Part shown: piece by piece, positions 55,701-62,028 of the stretch
How the letters are laid out: each line of letters opens with the position of its first letter
Numbering within the stretch: the first letter of the stretch is position 1
Assembly: GCA_015056815.1 (NCBI GenBank)
Contig: SVFN01000006.1
Coordinates: forward strand, 1-64,000
Source: Lachnospiraceae bacterium
GTDB taxonomy: Bacteria > Bacillota > Clostridia > Lachnospirales > Lachnospiraceae
Direction: 5' to 3'
DNA: 64,000 nt
Translations under genes and position numbers: made by a program
Notes under the pieces: generated by a model
What the model was told of the DNA's origin: nothing
Seen by the model: only the letters and a program-made list of their open reading frames with translations
Database searches by the model: none

Positions 55701-57035
55701 CTCTGTCAGCGTACGGCCGCTGATCGCACGCATGCTTGTCCAGACCTGATCCAGATTTTTAAAAGTCGTTTGATAATAGGTGTGAAGTCCGGCACCCTTA
55801 AGGGTCGGGAAGCCACCGTTTTCGTCGTCCGCCCTGCTCCAGTCAAGGGCTCCGTCCATGTCAGAGGCCGCAGCATTCAAGGTATTTACCATCTCGTCTG
55901 ATTTCATTTCCTCTTTCACAAACTCCTGCTTTTCGCCTGCAGCATCATAATAGCGGTAGTAGAAGTCGTCCGGGTCATTGACTGATACGGTAAGGTCGCC
56001 CTGGCTCTCTGCGTAACAGACGTTTTTGCCGGTCACATAGCGATAGGTCTCTTTCATTTTCTCGTATCCGCTCTTAAAGAAATTCCCGTAATGGATCCGC
56101 ACGATGCTGTTGGAAAGCTCTGCTTTTCCCCCACTGCAGACAAATCCGTCTGCGTCTTTATCAGAGCTGATCACATCTTCCGGTACATCAATATTGACCA
56201 CTGCGACGCAATTTTTAATAACCGCTTTATAATTATTACCCGCTGTCGGTGCAATGCCTGCCATGGAAAACGAGCGTGTGGTATTGAGTAATCCGAGCGT
56301 CACATCCACTTTACAGGAATCCACCGTACCCCGTTCAATCACTCCCAAAAGACCGCCTGCTGCGCCATAGTCCGAATTGCTGTACGTCGTACCGGCTGTG
56401 TATACGCTGCCGCTTACCTCGCAGTTTGTGACTGTAGCTTTGCTTCCATAGAGACATCCTGCCAAAAGTCCCGCATAGGTTTCCGTAAAGCCTCCGCCCA
56501 TATCTGCATAAATAGCGGAATCCGCAATCTTTAAATCATTGACAAAACCTTCGATACAGCCGAACAGTCCCGCATCCCAGCTATCCGTAAACGGAGTCTC
56601 TTTCGATCCGATCCGCATGCCTGTGATGGTATGCCCCTCTCCGTCAAAAATCGCCTCAAACCCCTTCTGGCTGTTCAAGCCGATCGGCATCCACTGATGC
56701 GCGGACAGATCGATATCTTCTTTCAGACGAAATACCGTATAAGTATAGCTGTCACTATCCCAGTCATACTTATACTGCGTGATCTTTTGATCATTGATCT
56801 GTTTCGAAACCCACGCCAGTTCACCGGCGGTACGGATCTCATACACGCCCTCCGCTGTCGGCGTGATCTCCTCTGCAAAGTCTGTCCATAACAGATCATC
56901 TGCCGTCGTCGCAGGCTCCACCGGGTCTGCAAGTGACGTGAGCGGTAAACAGGTCACGCACATCACAAACGCCAGCAGGAGACTAAACAGTCTCCTTCCT
57001 GCCTGTTTCCATGTTGTTCTCTTCGTTTTTCCCAT
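46719..57035 (-). CDS. Giant secreted multidomain surface protein (about 3,438 residues)
   Basis: Start at the ATG after AAGGAGGAAGAGTCT. Signal peptide residues 1-36 (core LFSLLLAFVMCVTCLPLTS). Order of domains: GLUG-like region (GGLLGVIERGTVDSCKVD, PTLKG) to about 400; two InlB B-repeats at about 425-556 (FLYWVDEEDNAWDF, FGGWFTDSAFNHAYDF); a carboxypeptidase-regulatory-like domain (VSGRVTDSESGEGIPGANVS) and further Cna-B-like modules to about 1050; a Tyr/Pro-rich stretch near 1385-1480; beta-rich middle; two copies of an about 80-residue HDY-VTY-W-DGKSCTA module near 2760 and 3080; and BspA-type LRR repeats from about 3237 ending VKVPGAKKKDYAKF. No LPXTG or C-terminal membrane anchor. The LRR end resembles that of the 15980-19318 protein. 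Probably an adhesin or binding protein; its ligand is unknown. Confidence 0.88.
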   Translation of the reverse strand: MGKTKRTTWKQAGRRLFSLLLAFVMCVTCLPLTSLADPVEPATTADDLLWTDFAEEITPTAEGVYEIRTAGELAWVSKQINDQKITQYKYDWDSDSYTYTVFRLKEDIDLSAHQWMPIGLNSQKGFEAIFDGEGHTITGMRIGSKETPFTDSWDAGLFGCIEGFVNDLKIADSAIYADMGGGFTETYAGLLAGCLYGSKATVTNCEVSGSVYTAGTTYSNSDYGAAGGLLGVIERGTVDSCKVDVTLGLLNTTRSFSMAGIAPTAGNNYKAVIKNCVAVVNIDVPEDVISSDKDADGFVCSGGKAELSNSIVRIHYGNFFKSGYEKMKETYRYVTGKNVCYAESQGDLTVSVNDPDDFYYRYYDAAGEKQEFVKEEMKSDEMVNTLNAAASDMDGALDWSRADDENGGFPTLKGAGLHTYYQTTFKNLDQVWTSMRAISGRTLTEPKKPEREGYTFLYWVDEEDNAWDFATPVTKDQTLTAKWDPHMYTINFESDGGTYIYPQNVARDTKLIAPEIPTKKGASFGGWFTDSAFNHAYDFDSPVTEDFTLYAKWTGAQAGAVSGRVTDSESGEGIPGANVSLHNGQNASTDEFGYYRIENVAEGTYNILVTASGYEEKAKPGFTVSGTAANLDMALTKSESSQSGAPTANVYTTVSCVYSGIMLKGVQVKAVGEGDLGTYTQTTDENGFTLFMGLPAGTYTFYVNQAGRPGWEAYVSDPQDLEGDFNLNCALKPNYQEMTVTVQGSYDPVTEQTGQPIAGAKVSVVGVDPTDETKELVHLSAVTGEDGTVHMDKLVPITWKVSGKAFAYQETMATVYSNGAGKLSRNDLTLTLPFVESALTVNLESPYADPDIFKKTGEGEAASLKVTLAGVAGTLSEGIEREGSLNEEGKVVFTKLLPGTYHMTVSGAAKRYVDITNTAGQDILGSYDKKYFEVDFDGAGSTNVGLGKNKTVKLNVTPSPVSFSGTLYKSDMNADGTVTTVPMANTKLTIKPSEYYRLNGEAAKGHEIVTDNNGHYALTLWPGLYGAEVEMTNASDYTGGTLTYYEGMTAEWTKGEYDYYGYAVGWPSADKWTASKASAQAWLSGQYGSGGDIGGMNLSSGNVVADLTIMEKKVSFTWTKPFVNPGATTNMITGFEQTEEKETYTTDPFYATKLWKNSYLTSDYHPESKGATVSVKGAMSKEIDMTGRSFPLVFNELAPGDYTFTYTMDPVRFAHLTIQDKANMQKKISFYDFPQVGKLPSDFPEDYAKNKNLWPLGSAMDDNVIIDPAEGIRKIEDLYDDDNSNGEVKFKFWNLNYYQEAQPGIHDTPRKPKGYVEPEQTDSAGMIPEVEEETVQNVSEPQIDAEVINQSTWAGVPKSRWTEYLEGLKGNEGEPDVHWRWKTMELGELTEAVYDDTNMPKPEQYYELESSYGYTYGYGSKVYKPAACEYPKKPVYPDDYPPQPDSSDSKYYQHHREAYTYTDDDGHERIGYNEWDEFLTAKYNADVESWNAECQKIDDAYDKAVEDFATALQNAKDKYEEDYAAWYQNEYTGKGFPKKGCLYYCPDMSDFRAHWDDYYASMGNYVNFYTGNTTYFVGYTTELDDGKLFTANKLSTIPEGKTKLYFCAPRGKGEKFLSQLNYIRNQENYEELYNSSLWFCVNMPADWNGLINCDVNFAEPEKSKNVTILSENDVKNLLNPRTIKVQAIEYGQPDKVLDVPVSITVDDKTFSSSQTSGYPQQTCSSVADSVTVSSDEWMHDGSTVRGFLDKTEKTEIFQVGLTRKQYVFKLTVKDDAGNPVKGALVKLTGKDRGTPFERQTKADGTLQIGTKQTTWLGEEYVSGGITVQDYDITISAKGYGAQKLSLKLGDFPGSLEKSVTLTRQTQPVFVEDSVSVDRKGAFIPGVNFIGGSTNQIEFLTNTVLGSSVDNPLLMTVEAQIDTGLNDALQEVYLVDKKAFQKKDHSDKPKEVKVPSAQGAEYNPSEILEWIEKLRSGGLGDVYYKRFSETGSLTAEKANESGGSHYALYTCVNLSELPPDAFEPCLIAVTSNDAVAVYHFDYSGEKEKEQLVGIRMNGDKKDVLDNITIMANSQAAGGSMVDHFMEMTTPTGTIFPMPTFEAAIEEEEGYLSYTYKLGIKMLQGQQDVSGPKSASLSVAPNTLGIAVAGELSMSLNGEEREMTDGYNVTVSAEELDLMDYLPPMFASLPVKIEFDSKNPPSGSFTLTDTDTKDKNNQNVQKTYTFSANSQVHVNAEVSAFKSLAAVPTVGPVLVALEKSGALDMGVQVKVAAGADGTYKYTIIGENETEHEVSFTVGAGAGLGLYAKAFGGSVGAEANVKLSGNNEKLEDMVTVTAVIDKDGFQLKDVSGKITADAHIEIETWFINGEKDFKFGEIPFKYEFNTATQCTVTPIRVTSTMKSRNDFGTSKFNGKPETIVSDLLPLGGYASDEADKGTFLYTDMSKKGGDVRLQLVTKETANSWVSPATITQTSGLIPAFDVISLEDGRYLAVWTEIPAESMEKSCPPSTIKYAVGTVKNGSWSGDVQTVKAYDKEVASKLLLVKDNTGVSLVTKKTAEGAMAEKLDISGFKFDGAGFGAESPLASKQVLYDIQACAAGGAVFVSFVTEDLKHHLLKWSDIVTEATSDVTGFETAMVSNGAKAYALSETESGLALFTYDSEWKNTGIFTTMADCGNPTLTLAGDRVVASWSAEADRSLYMASMGTDGEKATEAKEVKAVSKGSFADSTVFAEGDSYTVMTVQSVYTDNTNDRRDHLNTYTVKASALAPAHEHDYTVTYDWSADGKSCTAQAVCKSCEKGTEGHEIKEEATVSGTMKTDSTTTTKGWTTYTAVFTNSLFETQTKDVQDIPVKDPTDPEETIVTAPDSKEPVYTGSAQKLVTEGVAVEGSKIQYQLGTSETLLPTGAWSDTVPEGTDAGDYYVWYRTKSDSSDAKCVKVTIAKGTQDKKPDVSGFTITDTTDYETADGAIDGVNGTMEYSVDNGTSWTKIETGSTKITGLAVGDVMLRFAETKNLKPGEAVTVRIGSKAVCEHEQGFEKTDAKAASCMKPGNSEYWTCPVCKKHFADDKGTKEIKLDETVVAALGHDYDVTYQWSTDGKSCTALAICKREGCTEETEGHKITENAMITGKVKKDSTTTAKGVTTYTAEFTKELFETQMMDVEDIPVKIKPVDPTPTPQPEKPATGTAVTDQSGSNGMYVVVSKGTDKPAVEYTGTKTASGTVTIPATIVANGVTYSVTSVAQSAFKNNVSITSVTIGSNVTTIENSAFENCKSLTGISIPAGVTTVGNSAFAGCTALKSATIGAKVTEIGDKAFAKCTSLTKITIPAKVESIGAQAFEGDKKLKSVKIGGNVTEIKDKAFANCPALTKLVIPARVVRIGKQICKGDKKLKSLTIKSKKLTAKSVKSGAFKGIPATTKVKVPGAKKKDYAKFFYKKGLPKKIRF

Positions 57036-57090
57036 AGACTCTTCCTCCTTGATCTTCCTCCGTATCCGGATCATTTCCATCGTGTACTCT

Positions 57091-57163
57091 GACAATCTCC
57101 CGGCTTTTATATCCCGTTGGCTTTGTGCACCCTTGCGATCGCTCCATACGCCGCACGATTGTC
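57091..57163 (-). ncRNA. Structured leader of the giant surface protein mRNA; c-di-GMP-I-like at best
   Basis: 73 nt closed by a perfect GACAATC / GATTGTC stem, ending 55 nt before the start codon. Inside are GTGC / GCAC and GGC...AAAGCC pairings, CACAAAGCC, ACGGG and GCCGGG in the order seen in GEMM (c-di-GMP-I) riboswitches, but the third hairpin is missing. I therefore call a folded leader with fair confidence and the riboswitch class with low confidence. Confidence 0.35.
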
Positions 57164-57272
57164 CTGATCCCGGATACTGTCCATGCATTTTGCATTCGTT
57201 GTCTGTGGTTTTCTGGTTGATACCCGCGTTTTAAGTTTGACTACTTTCGTTTTTCGCGCGTATTTTCTCATT

Positions 57273-57301
57273 ATTTTAGTTTATCCGTTGATCATTTTCA
57301 A
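57273..57301 (-). promoter_or_regulatory. Promoter of the giant surface protein gene
   Basis: Minus strand TTGAAA (57296-57301), 17-bp spacer, TAAAAT (57273-57278). A transcript starting near 57265 would have a leader of about 230 nt that contains the structured element at 57091-57163. Confidence 0.6.
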
Positions 57302-57311
57302 CATTTCATGT

Positions 57312-59465
57312 CTATTCGGTCGAATTTGATGCATATTCGGTCGGATTCTTGTCGTTTTCCTCCTCCCGCATTACAAACGCTACTTCGTGCTTCGACCTAT
57401 ATTTTTCCGCCTGTGCTTCATTTTTCACAAAGACCCCCTTATATCCCTCTGCAATAGCAAGCCTGGCCGCATTTAACGTTTCGGTTGACTCGCTGATCAC
57501 CAGAATCACCGGCAGATCTGCATGCTTTGTCTTATCCGCCCCGCTTTCGATCGGTTCTTCTTTCTCTTCGTTCGCTTTCTGTCTCTTTTGGTACTCTTCC
57601 TCTGTCAGCAAAAGGGTCTGATCCAGATAATTCAGAAATGTCCTTTCCAGTTCTTCATACATAACAGGCTTGGAAAGATAATCCGTAAATCCCTTTGCAA
57701 GATAGGACTCCTTTGCTCCCGCGATCGCATCCGCGGTAAGAATAATGATCGGTGTCCCTTCTGCCAGATGATCCTTTTTCACGATCTGTAACGTTTCCGT
57801 TCCTGACATACCGGGCATCATCTGGTCTAAAAGCACCAGATCGAACCTGTATGCTTTTAACGCCTCAATACACTCCGCTCCGCTTACAGCTGTTTCTGTC
57901 TGTATGCCGGTATCTTTCAGCAGCTCTGTGATCACTTCCAGATTCATATCATTATCGTCTACGATCAGCACCTTGGCATCCGGTGCATACAGTCCCGGCC
58001 TGTACTCCTTATCCATCTGCCGCGCCCTTTCCAGTCTCGCCGTATAATCACCGATCGGCTCGTCTTTGACCACCTTCTGCGCCATCTCGATGCGGAATGT
58101 GGAACCGACTCCATACGTACTCTCTACCAGGATCCGTCCCTCCATCATTTCCACCAGATTTTTGGTAATGTTTAATCCCAGTCCCGTCCCTTCCACGTTG
58201 CGGTTTTTTGTCTCATCCAAACGTCTGAAAGACTGAAACAGACGATCCATATCCTCTTCCTTGATCCCCATGCCGGTATCGGAGACAACGACCTTCAGGC
58301 GCTCCAACATGCGTTCAAAGGAGATCTTTACCGTCACTCCGCCCTTTTGCGTATACTTGACCGCATTGTTGATGATGTTCATCATGACCTGACGGACACG
58401 GATCTCATCTCCCCATAATACGGAAGGAACCTTTTCATCCACCTGCAGATGAAAGTACAGACCCTTCTCTTTTGCCCTCTTCTCCGTCATGTTCACGATA
58501 TCATTGATCACGGAAGCGATGTCGTATTCCACCTCGATCAGCTCCATCTTCCCCGATTCGATCTTACTCAAGTCCAAAATATCATTGATAATGGAAAGCA
58601 GGGTATTACCCGCACTTTTAATATCCATCGCATATCGTTTCACCTGCTCTTCCCCGGTCTGTCTCAGGATCATCTCGTCCATACCGATGATCGCATTCAT
58701 GGGTGTACGGATCTCATGAGACATATTGGCAAGGAAATTGCTTTTTGCCTGATTCGCAACATCCGCCCTTTTTTTCTGCTCCTCCACTTCCGCAAGAGCC
58801 TGTGTCAGCTTCAGATAATCCGGCGTCTCAATGATAAAGAGCATGGTAAATGCCGCGATCGAACACATATAGGATATCAAAAGCGTTTTTTTGAAAAATA
58901 CGACCTGCAGCAAAAATCCGGATAAGATCAAAAGGACAAACAGCCAGATCGCCATTACCTGACGTCTCTCCAGTTCTTTCCGGTACGATAATAAAAGTAC
59001 AATGGAAAACCCCGTCATAACGCTCTGCAATATGTAAAACAGGAAAAATGCCGGTCCGTGCAGATACTGTCCATTTCGGTCAAAGGTAAAGATCCAGCCG
59101 GTAAACATATTGATCACCATAAGGAACATATACAGAACGATCAGCACATTCAAAAAAGAAATATAATAATCGGACAACCTGTTTTTCACGATCGTATGAA
59201 GGTATTTGGCCAGATACCAGAAGCTCCACGCCGTAGCCATGAAATATGCCGTATTGACCACAATATTCACGGCAGGTGGGATCAGACTGCCATGATCCGT
59301 TGTATAGGCAGCGATCACATCCAGGATCTCACTGATCAGGATCCATGCCACCCACTGTCTGTAGCGCAGATTTCCTTCAGAAGCTTTCGGATATTCAATA
59401 TGAAGATATAAAAGCAACACCGCCAGAAAACCGGTCGCTGCCACCTCAAAATAAATGTTATACAT
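57312..59465 (-). CDS. Hybrid sensor histidine kinase/response regulator with membrane sensor
   Basis: 717 residues from the ATG after GGAG. Residues 1-210 hold seven hydrophobic segments resembling a 7TM-type intracellular sensor region; a coiled coil leads to the HisKA domain ([16 protein letters not shown], phosphorylated His near 250), HATPase domain ([37 protein letters not shown]) and a receiver domain ([27 protein letters not shown] with the Asp, ILTADA). After the receiver comes an about 90-residue tail with no recognised output domain. It starts 27 bp after the Pr6Pr-like gene and ends over operator copy A. It is a paralogue of the kinase at 62029. Confidence 0.92.
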   Translation of the reverse strand: MYNIYFEVAATGFLAVLLLYLHIEYPKASEGNLRYRQWVAWILISEILDVIAAYTTDHGSLIPPAVNIVVNTAYFMATAWSFWYLAKYLHTIVKNRLSDYYISFLNVLIVLYMFLMVINMFTGWIFTFDRNGQYLHGPAFFLFYILQSVMTGFSIVLLLSYRKELERRQVMAIWLFVLLILSGFLLQVVFFKKTLLISYMCSIAAFTMLFIIETPDYLKLTQALAEVEEQKKRADVANQAKSNFLANMSHEIRTPMNAIIGMDEMILRQTGEEQVKRYAMDIKSAGNTLLSIINDILDLSKIESGKMELIEVEYDIASVINDIVNMTEKRAKEKGLYFHLQVDEKVPSVLWGDEIRVRQVMMNIINNAVKYTQKGGVTVKISFERMLERLKVVVSDTGMGIKEEDMDRLFQSFRRLDETKNRNVEGTGLGLNITKNLVEMMEGRILVESTYGVGSTFRIEMAQKVVKDEPIGDYTARLERARQMDKEYRPGLYAPDAKVLIVDDNDMNLEVITELLKDTGIQTETAVSGAECIEALKAYRFDLVLLDQMMPGMSGTETLQIVKKDHLAEGTPIIILTADAIAGAKESYLAKGFTDYLSKPVMYEELERTFLNYLDQTLLLTEEEYQKRQKANEEKEEPIESGADKTKHADLPVILVISESTETLNAARLAIAEGYKGVFVKNEAQAEKYRSKHEVAFVMREEENDKNPTEYASNSTE
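57313..57342 (-). promoter_or_regulatory. Direct-repeat operator, copy A (within the 3' end of the kinase gene)
   Basis: Two copies of TATTCGGTC (GACCGAATA on the minus strand) separated by 12 bp, 21 bp start to start. It ends exactly 11 bp upstream of the TTGAAA box at 57301. It also encodes the last residues of the hybrid kinase ([10 protein letters not shown]). Copy B at 60247-60276 has the same sequence bar one spacer base and the same distance to its -35 box. Confidence 0.7.
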
Positions 59466-59492
59466 TTCATGCACTCCGATCGTAACTCTAAC

Positions 59493-60173
59493 TCAATTCA
59501 TCCCTTGTCCGCGTTGCCCCGAGAGGCAGTGTCGTAAAAATGCGAGCAAAAGTGCGATCCCCCATTCCAGCAGAATACTCACTGCAAAGATCAAAAAGCC
59601 GGCAGGGTATCCCCACTTAAGAAAGCCGTACCAGTCATTGGTATCCGGCCATATGCCGATCCCGTTCACGTAAATGTTGCCCAGATAACAAACACCGTAG
59701 ACAAGGACCGGAAGGCCGGAAAGAAGCGTCGTCTTAAACGGCAGGACCTCTTCTTGTGAAAGCAGGAGAAACTCAGCCATTCCGGTCACCGGTACGATCA
59801 GATGAAACCATAAATTGCCGTTTACATACAATTGAAGCTGTGGATACATCGGCCGCAAAAATGCGATCACGATCAGAAAGGTCAACCCCACCGCGGACGC
59901 TGCCATCAGCTTAAGGATCACCGGAAACGCTTTCTTTTGCCGATGCCACAAAAGCCAGACAAGGGCGATCCCCCCGCAAAACACATTGGAAAGCACGGTA
60001 AAGAATTTCAGGTTTTGAAGTCCGTAAGCCTTCAGTCCCGTCCCCACGCTCTGATCCGTAAAGGTAATAAATGACCCGATCCCGGTAAAGATCACAAGCA
60101 AACCATTCAGTACCACACTTATCCTGTCCCGGATCCTCTTTCGTTTTTCCTCTTTTTCATCCACTCTGTTCAT
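59493..60173 (-). CDS. Pr6Pr-like integral membrane protein
   Basis: 226 residues from an ATG preceded by GAGGACATACTT; an upstream ATG would put the start close to the -10 box. Six membrane segments; the block NLKFFTVLSNVFCGGIALVWLL and the spacing of PVTGMAEFLLL and WGYPAGFLIFAVSILL recall the Pr6Pr family of uncharacterised membrane proteins. First gene of a two-gene unit with the hybrid kinase, so it may act as its sensor partner (inference). Its promoter carries operator copy B. Confidence 0.7.
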   Translation of the reverse strand: MNRVDEKEEKRKRIRDRISVVLNGLLVIFTGIGSFITFTDQSVGTGLKAYGLQNLKFFTVLSNVFCGGIALVWLLWHRQKKAFPVILKLMAASAVGLTFLIVIAFLRPMYPQLQLYVNGNLWFHLIVPVTGMAEFLLLSQEEVLPFKTTLLSGLPVLVYGVCYLGNIYVNGIGIWPDTNDWYGFLKWGYPAGFLIFAVSILLEWGIALLLAFLRHCLSGQRGQGMN

Positions 60174-60207
60174 AAGTATGTCCTCACGCTCTGTCTTGAT
60201 GCTATTC

Positions 60208-60235
60208 ATTGTATACTTCACACATCATTTTTCAA
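60208..60235 (-). promoter_or_regulatory. Promoter of the Pr6Pr-kinase operon
   Basis: Minus strand TTGAAA (60230-60235), 16-bp spacer, TACAAT (60208-60213), 28-35 nt leader. The sequence from the operator to the -35 box is close to that of the giant-protein promoter (GACAT.A..TG.TTGAAA). Confidence 0.6.
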
Positions 60236-60246
60236 TCAATTATGTC

Positions 60247-60276
60247 TATTCGGTCGAATTTCATGCATATTCGGTC
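60247..60276 (-). promoter_or_regulatory. Direct-repeat operator, copy B
   Basis: TATTCGGTC-N12-TATTCGGTC, 11 bp upstream of the TTGAAA box at 60235, as in copy A. It lies in the divergent region, and 33 bp from it on the plus side is a TATAAT (60310-60315), so it might influence both directions. Confidence 0.7.
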
Positions 60277-60309
60277 AGGAAAAATGTAGAATCTGACAAA
60301 AATACCATG

Positions 60310-60315
60310 TATAAT
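60310..60315 (+). promoter_or_regulatory. Candidate -10 box for the lipoprotein-kinase operon
   Basis: TATAAT on the plus strand without a good -35 box (TAGAAT at the 17-bp position). If used, transcription would begin at about 60322, at the first tandem unit, giving a leader of about 350 nt. An activator-dependent promoter is possible. Confidence 0.4.
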
Positions 60316-60319
60316 GTAA

Positions 60320-60650
60320 CTTATCAAAGGAAAATCAAGCGACCGCGTATGCGGGCATTTGATTTTCTTGATAAGTTAACGAGAAAAACGAATGTTTTTC
60401 GAGTCCCATGAAACATATGTTTCATGGAATATCGGAAGGAAAGCAAGCGACCGCGTATGCGGGCATTTGCTTTCACCCGATATGTTAACGAGGAAAACGA
60501 ATGTTTTTCGAGTTCCATGAAACATAGGTTTCATGGTCATATCAAAGGAAAATCAAGCGACCGCATATGCGAGCATTTGCTTTCACCCGATATGTTAACG
60601 AGGAAAACGAATGTTTTTCGAGTCCCATGAAACATGGGTTTTTCGAGTCC
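60320..60650 (+). repeat. Three tandem ~110-bp hairpin-rich units in the lipoprotein leader
   Basis: Units start at 60320, 60429 and 60539. Each has a long imperfect stem (60320-60375, 60429-60483, 60539-60593) topped by CCGCGTATGCGG or a variant, then AAAAACGAATGTTTTT, then a palindrome CCATGAAAC...GTTTCATGG (60406-60427, 60515-60536; altered in unit 3). Units 1 and 2 differ in both arms of the long stem in a compensating way; unit 3 has the left arm of type 1 with the right arm of type 2. It fills the gap of about 500 bp between the divergent genes. No spacers, so not CRISPR. Confidence 0.85.
60624..60643 (+). terminator. Terminator-like hairpin before the lipoprotein gene
   Basis: CCCATG-AAA-CATGGG followed directly by TTTTT, 31 bp before the start codon. 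It is the changed third palindrome of the repeat array. It could attenuate transcripts starting further upstream. Confidence 0.5.
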
Positions 60651-60674
60651 CATCTCATAACAAGGAGGCTTTTT

Positions 60675-61988
60675 ATGGTAAATAAACTGGTGAGTGTTCT
60701 TCTCGCATCCGTACTGGCGGTTTCACTCATAGCCTGCGGTGATATATCAAATACATCTGTTTCACAACAGACCGGCAAACCCGCTGCCGAAGAAACGGCT
60801 GCCGATCCCTCTCTCTCTCCATCGGAATCCTCTGCCGATGATCCAAAAGAAGCATCGGCAGAAGCTTCTTCCGAGCGGGATTTCCGGATCGGAATCGTCA
60901 CCGGATCCTACTCACAGTCCGAAGATGACAGACGCGGTGCGGAAGCCTTTCAGGAAAAATACGGTGCAGAGAATGTGACGCTTGCCATCTATCCGGATAA
61001 TTTTACGGAAGAAGCGGATACCACAGTACAGACCATCGTCAACCTTGCGGATGATCCTTCCATCAAAGCGATCATCGTCAATCAGGCTGTGGACGGAACC
61101 GCTGAAGCCTTCCGCCAGATTAAAGAAAAACGGCCGGACGTCCTCTGCATAGCCGGCGAAGCCTATGAGGATTTTTCCGATATCAGTCCGGTGGCCGATC
61201 TCGTGGTAAACAGTGATTTCGTAGGCCGCGGCTATCTGATCATACGGAGTGCACATGAGCTTGGATGTGATACGTTTGTCCACATCTCCTTCCCCCGTCA
61301 CCGCTCCTACGAAGCGGTCTCAAGATGTATCGCTGTCATGCAGGCGGCCTGTGAAGAGTTTGGAATGAAATTTGAGATGGAAACTGCTCCCGATCCCACC
61401 ACCGAGGTAGGCGTTCCGGGCGCCCAGAGCTTTATCCTGGAGCATACGCCCGAATGGGTTGAAAAATACGGTCAAAAGTCCGCTTATTACTGTACCAACG
61501 ACGCACACACAGAGCCTTTGATCAAAAGTCTCTTAGAGTATGGCGGGTACTTTATCGAAGCAGACCTTCCTTCTCCTCTTATGGGCTATCCGGGCGCGCT
61601 GGATCTGGATCTTTCCGGTGATGCCGGTGATTTCGAAAAGATTCTTTCCAAAGTAGAAAACGCTGTCGTGGAAAAAGGCGGCGCCGGACGATTCGGTACC
61701 TGGGCTTACTCTTACGGCTATACCGGTTCCGCAGGCCTTGCAGAGCATGCCAGAAACGTCATCCTGGGCAAAAGTGATCTGACTGATATCAGCGATCTTT
61801 CCACTGCTTACGGTGTCTTCTCACCGGGTGCCGACTGGAACGGTTCCATGTATACCGACGCTGCGACAGGTGTCAAGACCGACAACACGTTTTTGATCTA
61901 TCAGGATACTTACATCTTTGGCGATCCGGGACATTACATGGGTTCGACCAAAGTAGAGATTCCGGAAGAATACTTTACGATACAATAA
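60675..61988 (+). CDS. DUF3798 lipoprotein, periplasmic-binding-protein-like
   Basis: 437 residues; AAGGAGG lies six bases before the ATG. Lipoprotein signal with lipobox LIAC (Cys near residue 21), then a Ser/Glu/Ala-rich linker to about 70. The rest (FRIGIVTGSYSQSEDDRRGAEAF, AIIVNQAVDGTAEAFRQIKE, KSAYYCTNDAHTEPLIKSLLEYGG) follows the two-lobe pattern of solute-binding proteins and matches the DUF3798 family of clostridia. No permease genes follow; the next gene, 40 bp on, is a hybrid kinase with an extracellular Cache domain. It may present a ligand to that kinase (inference). Confidence 0.88.
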   Translation: MVNKLVSVLLASVLAVSLIACGDISNTSVSQQTGKPAAEETAADPSLSPSESSADDPKEASAEASSERDFRIGIVTGSYSQSEDDRRGAEAFQEKYGAENVTLAIYPDNFTEEADTTVQTIVNLADDPSIKAIIVNQAVDGTAEAFRQIKEKRPDVLCIAGEAYEDFSDISPVADLVVNSDFVGRGYLIIRSAHELGCDTFVHISFPRHRSYEAVSRCIAVMQAACEEFGMKFEMETAPDPTTEVGVPGAQSFILEHTPEWVEKYGQKSAYYCTNDAHTEPLIKSLLEYGGYFIEADLPSPLMGYPGALDLDLSGDAGDFEKILSKVENAVVEKGGAGRFGTWAYSYGYTGSAGLAEHARNVILGKSDLTDISDLSTAYGVFSPGADWNGSMYTDAATGVKTDNTFLIYQDTYIFGDPGHYMGSTKVEIPEEYFTIQ

Positions 61989-62028
61989 CCCCGGTCTGCA
62001 GACATGCACGAGGCAAAAAGGAGTGCCG

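Noticed and set aside
60324-60518. Short open frames running through the tandem units (RPRMRAF... type peptides)
   Set aside because: They follow from the hairpin sequence on both strands and have no start signals; the conservation pattern is that of base pairing, not codons.
60320-60650. Repeat array considered as CRISPR
   Set aside because: Units are about 110 bp, contiguous, without unique spacers of constant length, and no cas genes are nearby.
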